A stretch of DNA of 64,000 bases from Paracyclopina nana. Taxonomy: Eukaryota > Arthropoda > Copepoda > Cyclopoida > Cyclopettidae. Position 1 is the first letter of the stretch. Every line of letters begins with the position of its first letter. This document shows positions 56,251 to 64,000 of this stretch, piece by piece. Below the pieces are notes generated by a model. That model ran no database searches. It was not told the DNA's origin and saw only the letters and a list, made by a program, of their open reading frames with translations. Made by a program: the position numbers and the translations under genes. The stretch is from contig JAGUCH010000003.1 in the NCBI GenBank assembly GCA_019096065.1, positions 9,362,001 to 9,426,000 of the forward strand. Direction: 5' to 3'.

Positions 56251-56703
56251 CTTGTTCAAGGCAAATAATGCACACTCCTTGTTGGGACATTTTAAAAATT
56301 CCAGTTATTCTAAAGCTTCAAGACTTTTTAATTAATAAACCTATGTTTTAGTGAGCTTATTTGTCCCTTTTTATCCTTAATACTTAATTTGACTTAATTT
56401 CATGAGTCTACGTTAAGTCCTAATAATTCATGTTTATTTTCAAAAATGCACATGCTTTATTGGGACAAATGCACACGTTTTAGTGGGAAAGGTTGCGTGA
56501 TAATCAAAAATTAAAAATAGAGCATGTGCATTTTTTGCAATTTTCATGACACTATTGGGACATTTTAGTTTTAGGTTTAAATTAATCAGGGGGGTCCAAA
56601 TAGCCAGAAAAACACGTTTTTAGAAAATGTCCCAATAGCCCGTCCCAATAGCCCAAGATCGCATTTTTTATGTAGCGCTATTAGGACGCCATGTCCCAGT
56701 AAC

Positions 56704-59555
56704 CGTCATATGAGGAACACCATGCTTGACTTTTGGGTCTCTTGAGCTGAAACAAAGCATGTAATTGTATAAAGATAGGATTTCCCATACTTGCCACAAG
56801 ACATGTACACAGCACAAATCATGACAGAAACACTGCTACAACAAAAGTTATCTGATTTTTGCCAAGCAAAAATGCCAATGGGAGGTCTTTTTCTTCTTCT
56901 CAGCAGAAAATGTGAATCTTGACACCATGTGCACTGGCTGAAAAAGGTCAAATGACATTCTTCACCTTGAAATTTTAATTTCAATCATATTTTCAGTTCA
57001 TCTTGAGACTAGCTGGCAAATGGGAGAAATGGGCGGCTCCAAAACTCTGCAAATTCCATTTGTACCAGTATTTTAAATGCAAAAAACTTGGTCATGCCTT
57101 CTTGGCTTGGAATCTTTTCCCATGATGCCTTGTTGTAAACTTGTAAATTAATTTATGATTGCTTTAAGCTTGGTTGCAGCCATTCTTTTGAACTGAAAGA
57201 TTTGAAAAAATCAGCTAATTTTTCTTTAGCTGAAAGCAAAATAACATTAGCATTTCATCATCTGAATTCGGTTGAATTTGGCAATTTAGGGCAGTATTTT
57301 TGGCTGCTCATTAATGGAATGTTTGCTCCTATTTAGTGTCAGATTTCTAGTCATGGAGGTCAAATAGAGTGTAACGCTTTTATTTTGGCAGCTGCGGTTT
57401 TCCATTGATGTGCCATGTTGATGGTCAACAATCCCTTGAAGCGTATCGATTTGAGTAGCATTATAATGAGAATGATGTGCATGTGGTCAGAATAACCAGA
57501 CTGATGATCAATCTTTTACTCATAATATTATCACACTCTATAAGCTTGCATAGGAGTAGCAGCAGTAACTTTGACCCCAAGGGTGCAATGATTCAAAATT
57601 GCACGTGCATACTCAATTTCCGTCAAGAGTACTCCATCACTTTGTGTCATACTTTCCTACATACCACTCTATGAGGCTTAAAATAGCTTTTTCGTAAGAT
57701 GTTCATGGGTGAATTCATGTCAAAATTTCATTTAGAGTATTTGCTGTATTGAATGTCTCTCATAAAAATCTATTTTTGGGAAGACTAAAATTGCGTCAAA
57801 AATAGAAGCTTAATTTTTTTGCTATAGTAAAGAAGGATTATTCTGCAGAAGGCAAACAAAAAGTTTATGGGCAGAATAAGGAGCCAAATTGGCTGATGCC
57901 AGCTAGAGAGTGTGAGATCGGAAATGCTAAAATTACTCTAGTCCGGTGTCAGACTGTTTACTTTAGGGATTTCTCAGCTCCCAGGAAGAACTGAGTAAAC
58001 ATAATCTTTGCGAGCATAGAAATCTATGGAAAACCTCGTTGGACGAGTCTGAAAGCTGCAGCTGAGTTTTTCTCAGCAGCAGCAACTAAAGCAAATTATC
58101 ATAAAAAGGTATAGGAAACAATGGGTGACTAATTTGAATTGTAATTCTTTCTGAATTGCGAATGACGTCATGCCAAGAGATCAACTCTTCTAGCAATTTA
58201 TTACTACTGTACAATAATGGTTGGCTTCCATTTGCACCGATTAGTTCCACATCCACTTGGAACATTCCGAGCTGAAATAAAGCTGAATTTTTAGCACCAG
58301 CATAGCTCACTAGTGCTATATTATAAGCTCTGTGATGCTTATCTCAAGTTGTCTCGTCTTACAAAACTACTAAGGCATCATGACATATGTTAAAATCCCA
58401 AACATTTGGCACTGACCCAAAGAATGTTGCACTCCTTTAATAGCAAAATGGTACTTTATACAGTGCTCATTTGAGAAAAAAAAATAGTGTCACATAGTAC
58501 ATATATTTTGACAACTTTCAATTAAGTTTTCAGATTGTTTATGAATTCTGAGCATCGAATTAAAAATAACTCAATTGCACTCCCTACATATGCTTAACAT
58601 TTATTTATAGTGGTCATTTGGAAAATTAGCATTAAGAAAATGCACATACTACTGCATGCCACTTATGGTAGTTCTGACCTCGATTTTTCCCCCATGGAGA
58701 TGCAATGACCCTTAAGGCAGCAATGGTTGTACACGAAAAACTAAAAGGGATCGTGACCACATCAGTCTTTTGCCATATTGAGTTTTACATTGCCTCAAAG
58801 AAGCTTGTTAAGCAAAGATGTAAAGCAACATTGCTGGCAAGGCCAACATGAGATCAAAGCCAAAAAAGTTCCTTTTCCAGAACTAGCCATCCTCGCTTTT
58901 GCTCGCATAATTCACTTAGCCTAAAATGAACCGCATATTTTTTGGACTTACAGAAAGAAGCTTCTAAAAAAGTTTGTCAAAGTGAAAGCCTGACTTGTGT
59001 GCTACATGAGAAAAGATGGAAGATGCTTGCAGTATGCCTTATGTGGAAGTAGCTTGCAATTTATGATCCGATCTGTTTTGCTGAACATGGAAAGTTAGTG
59101 AGAGATTCTGGGGCCAAGACAAACATACATGGATCCATTTGAGCTTCATTAGCTTAATCAGGCACAACTATCTTGGTCATTAATCAGCTGCTGCTAATGC
59201 TGCTAGCTGGTGGGGCTTTGTAGTAGACAAATCAACCTGCTCACATATGATCCCACTTGAACTGGGATCCCCATCAGGTCAACCTACTGCAACAACAAAT
59301 GTGGCAAAAAATAGAGTGAACATCATTAGCAGCTTGAGGAGGAGGAAGGAAAATGGCGGGGGCGTAATGGTCATCTACCTGGCATGTATGCTGCAATGTG
59401 CTACTATTTGCTCAGGAGTGATCAGGAAAAGGGTGGAAAATGGCCAATGAGATGCACACAGCCTCTTCCTCTCATGTTTCTTTGTTCGCAAAATCCCTGC
59501 TGCTGCTGCCTTTGACCTACATCAATTTGCATGCTGCGAGGCTTCTTGTTTACAT
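56704..59555. other. gene-poor AT-rich sequence
   Basis: Frames at 56706-56984 (minus), 57477-57674 (plus), 58086-58310 (minus) and 59247-59450 (plus) have no recognisable homology or consistent splice context. No RNA gene was seen. Confidence 0.45.
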
Positions 59556-62500
59556 GATCAGCTGATGCGCGCGCGATGTAAACAACGCCCGCCCGCCCAT
59601 TGATACAAAGTTGAATTGGGGCAGAAGCATCAAAAGTCCATTAATAAGCTAACTGGTTTCAAGTCTTATCAATTTATATAGCTCCTCCTGATGCCATGTC
59701 AAATGAGCATTAAAAACAGCACATATTTTGAAACAGATACTATTTGACATGGCTGTCATTCAGGGTTCACACAGTTTTTCATCAACAAGAGCTGCATGCT
59801 CTCTTATCTTGGATTCTTCACATTTGAAGAGTGACATGGCAAGTCTGAGATCATTAAGAGAAGACTCTTTTTGCACCCACCACCAGCTTTAAAAGTTCAC
59901 TTTTTTAGCTGCTCAGGAGCTTTACTTATCTCAAAGTATCATCAGAGACTGTGTGTGTCATCTTTTTAGCTGCCTTTGTGAGAGAAGTCAAACCAAGCAG
60001 AAAAATGGGAGGCTTTTTCTCTCCAAAAAAGCCAACAAGTCATGATGATGCAATTTATTCAATTTAAACTTGAAGCCCCGTTGACTGACAATAGAAACGC
60101 AATTGGTCATGCCTTGGCTCAACCTGTTTAACCTATGAAAAAGCCAATGACTATGCAAAGCCTTAACTCATGCAAGTAGTAGTAAACTTTGGTCAATTGT
60201 TTTAAAACGGGAAATTTTCAAATTATGCTTGCTAGCAAAGGCTTTTTTGTGGCCGAGCCGAATAATTGCCTTTTTGTGGTTTTTTTTTCGCAAAGTGCTG
60301 AGGGAAATGACGATTTTTGGCTGCTGCTTCAAAGCTTGCAGTAAAGCAATGCATATTAGCAGCTTAGTGGGACATAAAATGGGATTAGCTTTATGAGAGT
60401 TGCAAGAAGTCATTATTATTTGACATGAGCATTTCACCCCAAAAGGGCATGGCTTTTTGACATTTTCACACTTCAAACATGACTAATGAAACTTTGCATA
60501 ATTCCTCCTCAACATTGAATATTAGAAAATCCTCAAAATGAACAAGATACAAGGAAAATTGTGAAAAATGTCAAATGCTTTTGTGGAACTGGGTCATTTT
60601 TGTGGATCATGAAAGCATGAATGTCTTTGCAAAGGCCAAAAAACAAACAAACGCCTTGAAAACAAGGCTGTCAAGTCAAAAAATGTGAGAGGAGAACTTT
60701 TGACTCCTGGTTGGGAAGCACAAGTTGGCCTAATGGAAAAAGTGCTTGATTAATGGCAAGGTGTATTGAATGACCCTGCCATAATATAAAAAATGACCCT
60801 GATCACAAATAGAGAAAGCCACAGCAGCAGTAGAGGAGAAGCTTGCCAAAAGACCTTTACTGTGACATAAAAGAGACCCAATGCACACAGGCTTGCTAAG
60901 AAACAAATGACTTGCAACTTGCCTCAAGGGCTGCTGTCAATAACAGAAAAAGCACAAGGTCCTTTTTGGACTGGGAGGGGAAATATTATCTGGGAAAATT
61001 ACTTGCTTTTGTGGCCATTCTCCTCACTGAAAAGGGGATTTTTTCCCTCTTTCTCCACACTCTATTAGCAGAAAAAATTTTTTTGGGGGGGAAATGAATT
61101 CTGCCCAATTCATCAAAAGTGCTATCTGACCATAATTGCCTGTTTTTGTGATTCTGGATCCAGATAATGTAGTAAAGTAAAAACGTTATTTTTTCTGCAA
61201 ATGGTTCAGGTTTTCTCTTCCAAAGTGGCCACTAAAAACTGCTTGCTTTTAAAACTCAGAAGCTGCATGCTTGGCTAAAAAGTAGATCTTGATTGAGATC
61301 ACTTGACTGACATTCCTGCTTGAGTTGCACACAACGTATTTCTATTTCAGTCATGTCTTTTGATAGCTAGCCCTATTATAATGAATGCCTCTTCTTTTTT
61401 CAGGTAAGGCCACTTTGATGACTGGAGCAAATTCAAAACTGAATTTAAAACAGCTAAAAGTTGAGAGTCTGCTGACTGGCGATGGGTTTTGCATATTGAA
61501 ACACGTGCTTATGTTTTGAAAAGGCTTATTAGTAACAGGTTTCAATATTGGGCTCCCATTCAATTTGTCCCATTATGCTAGAATATCTTTTTTCCAAAGT
61601 TGTGGTCAGTGAGATAAGCATCAGGCATTGGAATTCCATTGCACGCGGTGGGTTCCTCTTCATAAAAAGGTAATAGAATTAAAGGCAGGGATGTGCATAG
61701 TAGTCAGTGGCCAAATATGGGCGTGAATGAATTTTCTAGGGATCTCCCATTAGTTTTGACGGGCTCGGGCCACCTTCAAAGAATGCAGAAAAGAAACCTT
61801 TAAAAATGGCTGCTGCTTGAGCTCATTTCAAATTCTGCTTGAGCCAAATGGTGATGGAATCAGGACAACAACAAGATTACAATATTGGGTGTGGTGAACT
61901 TTTAAGAACATCATCCATAACTGACTACACTTTATTGCATGCTGGTATTGCTTTTTTGGTCTTTACTTCTGGGAGGTTTTCAACACCTGCCAAAAGCAGA
62001 GCCAATTATCAGTAATGGATTTTGGCAATTATTCAATATATACTTCTGCAGTGGTAATTTTTCCCCTCTTCAATGAAAGATGATGAAGATTCAAGAAGCT
62101 TGAAGTGCCTTGAATCAGAGATAAAGTAGGAGATATGGCTGGGCTGGCAATCATGTGGACTGGAACGTCATTTGTTGCGGCAACATAAGCTACGCACAGT
62201 ACAGGCTTTTACCATAAATTGACAACTGCTCTGGAATGTGCATTTCTAGCTGGAACACCCTGTATTCAATGTGCCTAGTATGTCACTCAGACTGCTTCCT
62301 GTAATTGCTAAAAGCACAGTTTTTCCTAGTATATTCCTGGATGTTGCTGCTTGCAAAAAGCCACGAAAAAGAACAGTTTTCCCATAAAATCATGTGTTCT
62401 GCTCACGCTCAGCGCACTGGTCAAAGCCACGCGTCTTGCACGCATGCGCAGAGGCCGCAGCCGCTCGGCGCGCACGTGCAAAGCGTAACAAAGAACCAAC

Positions 62501-64000
62501 GCGTGCGCAATTTCCTTAACGCCCTCTAATTAAGCGGCCATCAAATTGAAAAAGTTGCATTTTCCTTTATTGATGTCATACTTTTAGCATGTTGTATGCC
62601 AGTTGTTTACCTGTTGAAAAATCTCTTTTTGGAGGGGGGATGTGTTATAACTAAGTAGAACTCTATGCTTGAAGAGCGGAAATAGAAACCACTATATCGT
62701 TAATCTCTTCCTGCGGTAAATCAATGAGCTTTGTCCCATCATCAAATGTTCTACAATGGAACAAGCAAAAAAGAGGAAAACTCAACTTGATTGTATCAAG
62801 CTGAGAACTCCTTTGATTTATTATTAATCAAAGAATGCTATGATGCATGGAAGAGATTTTGCTCCCCCCTTCCAACTTGATTTAATTTGGGACTTTTTTG
62901 CTGCTGCTCAGGAAATTTCTCTGTAACTATTAGATAAGGATCACATCCATTTAGAAATTCCTGAGCTAGTAAACTAGAATTTGGGCCATAGAGATGATGA
63001 TGATTTCTGGATGATCTATTCAACACAAATTATCATCAAGTTTTCCAGAGCTCACACAAATGACATCAGGATTTTTCCTGCCAGCCTCCCCCACATGAAA
63101 TTACTACTGCAGAAATTAGAGGGTGGAGCTCAATTGCTGGAACCAAGGCTCAACTCCAACTTGATTCAGAGATTCTCAAGCCATCACCAGAAAATCAGTT
63201 GATGCTTGCTTGAAAGAGCATCTCTACAGTTATAGTTGCTACAATAGTAGTACATGTTGAGGGAGGTTAAGGTGGTAACCAGCCAAAGAAACCCTCAGGG
63301 GACCTGTCCTTCTTCCTGTGTGACATCACTTAATTGGGGGCTCTTCATCTTAATTCCCAGTCCATGAAACAGTGTGGTAGAGCACACAGTTTTCCACCAA
63401 ATTGGCTCCATACCAAGTCATGTTACTACAGCTGCAGGCAATAAAAAGTGTCTTTGAAGCAGCTTTGAAGTGATGAAACATTTATGTGAAGACACATCCT
63501 GAACTTCCTGTTTTTTAAGTCATTCTAGCCTTTTTTGCTTTGAAAAAACAAATGATACACAATTGAAATTGTGGGAAGAATTGGACTTTGCATTCATGCT
63601 GTTGGCCATAATAAAAGTGGCCAAATTTGGACCATTTTCAAGACCTGTGCTATGGCAGTAGAGCAATGTAGCTAGGCACTATAAGCTAGGCGCGGCTAGT
63701 GCTTTGAAGTAAGACTTCCTGTGAGCTTTATGAATGTGAATTCAAAAACTTTTTTCCCTGAAGTACATCTTTTGGAAGTAATGTTGGATGGCGGGGACAA
63801 TTTCTTAAGAAGAAAGTTGGATTTGGGGTCACCTTCTCCTTCTTGAGAGCCTTGATAGGAAAAGTTGGTTAATTCCCCTTTTTCTTTGTTGTTGTTTTGG
63901 CAGGTGAATAATATGACATTTCCCTGTGATGATCACAGAATTGTGGTTGTGCATGTCACATTTCATCAATTTGTCACTATGGTAGAGTAATGCTAATGAA
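59556..64000. other. gene-poor sequence with two CpG-rich patches
   Basis: CpG-dense patches occur at about 59563-59600 (GCGCGCGCG, GCCCGCCCGCCC) and 62405-62520 (GCGCACTGG, GCATGCGCAGAGG, GGCGCGCACGTGC). The second has GCATGCGCA, an NRF1-like core often found in CpG promoters, so a transcription start beyond or within this zone is possible. Frames at 60168-60476 (minus) and 62305-62529 (plus) have no homology. Confidence 0.4.

Larger units (their letters stand above)
49741..56703. mobile_element. 6.96-kb non-autonomous TIR element built from nested satellite arrays
   Basis: The block begins GTTACTGGGACAT (49741-49753) and ends with its exact reverse complement (56691-56703). A second inverted pair, GGGCTATTGGGAC, lies just inside: at 49768-49780 on the plus strand and twice near 56630-56655 on the minus strand. 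Between them are short direct repeats (49915-50145), a 15-bp satellite, a 21-bp array, a 169-bp array, a 210-bp array and a right subterminal zone (56260-56660). The TTGGGAC core recurs in the terminal repeats, the subterminal zones, the 21-bp array (as GTCCCAA) and every 210-bp unit. No transposase-like frame is present and no clear target-site duplication was found (flanks TATATATAAC and CGTCATATG). This is best explained as a non-autonomous DNA transposon or foldback-like element that accumulated satellites. Superfamily is unknown. Confidence 0.75.

Noticed and set aside
49741-56703. Helitron or LTR retrotransposon identity for the repeat nest
   Set aside because: Inverted rather than direct long terminal repeats, no CTRR end or TC start, and no reverse transcriptase or Rep/helicase frames.
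57477-58310. Possible exons on either strand
   Set aside because: Stops interrupt every attempt to extend them between splice sites, and no domain was recognised.
1-64000. tRNA or rRNA genes
   Set aside because: Scanned for A/B-box-like pairs and conserved rRNA stretches and saw none convincing; a covariance-model search would be decisive.

Overview
This is an AT-rich animal nuclear window. Spliced genes with GT-AG introns, a SIX-class homeobox gene, a neuropeptide-receptor-like GPCR, a CYP2-clan P450 and a very large mosaic C-type lectin point to an arthropod. Many introns are only 50-80 bp while others exceed 1 kb, so a crustacean or other non-insect pancrustacean is my guess, but the species cannot be named from sequence alone. 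All exon structures were read by hand from splice sites and reading phase.

Layout. (1) 0.7-7 kb, minus strand: a Six4/5-type homeobox gene with a non-coding first exon, a SIX-domain exon and a homeodomain exon separated by a 4.7-kb intron; its 3' end probably lies off the left edge. (2) 8.8-15.2 kb, a compact cluster: a secreted serine carboxypeptidase (5 exons, 478 aa), an intronless 573-aa BIR-domain protein ending 54 bp away on the opposite strand, a Harbinger-like MITE, and an intact 3-exon cytochrome P450 (518 aa). (3) 16.3-29.2 kb, plus strand: one very large gene of about 53 short exons (roughly 3,200 codons). It has a signal peptide and then C-type-lectin-like, MAM, WSC, discoidin-like and sushi/CCP modules; its 3' end is unresolved. 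(4) 29.86-30.87 kb: a small divergent 7TM receptor directly downstream on the same strand. (5) 31.9-37.9 kb, minus strand: a five-coding-exon FMRFamide-receptor-like GPCR (564 aa) with a probable CpG-rich untranslated first exon. (6) 38.7-39.7 kb, minus strand: a decayed FAD-linked (berberine-bridge-like) oxidase pseudogene. (7) 40-64 kb: largely gene-poor, with a 21-bp minisatellite, a small MITE, a candidate signal-peptide exon and a 6.96-kb repeat nest.

The most unusual object is that repeat nest at 49741-56703. Perfect 13-bp terminal inverted repeats enclose a 15-bp satellite (about 23 copies), a 21-bp array, a 169-bp array (12 copies) and a 210-bp array (16 copies). Most of these parts carry the same TTGGGAC core, and the long arrays carry dozens of AP-1-like TGASTCA heptamers. 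No transposase is visible. The most unusual gene is the giant lectin mosaic and its unresolved junction with the downstream 7TM receptor.

The genes do not form an operon or a pathway. Functionally they fall into developmental regulation (Six4), secreted proteolysis, apoptosis or division control (BIR), xenobiotic or hormone oxidation (P450), extracellular recognition (lectin mosaic) and signalling (two GPCRs).
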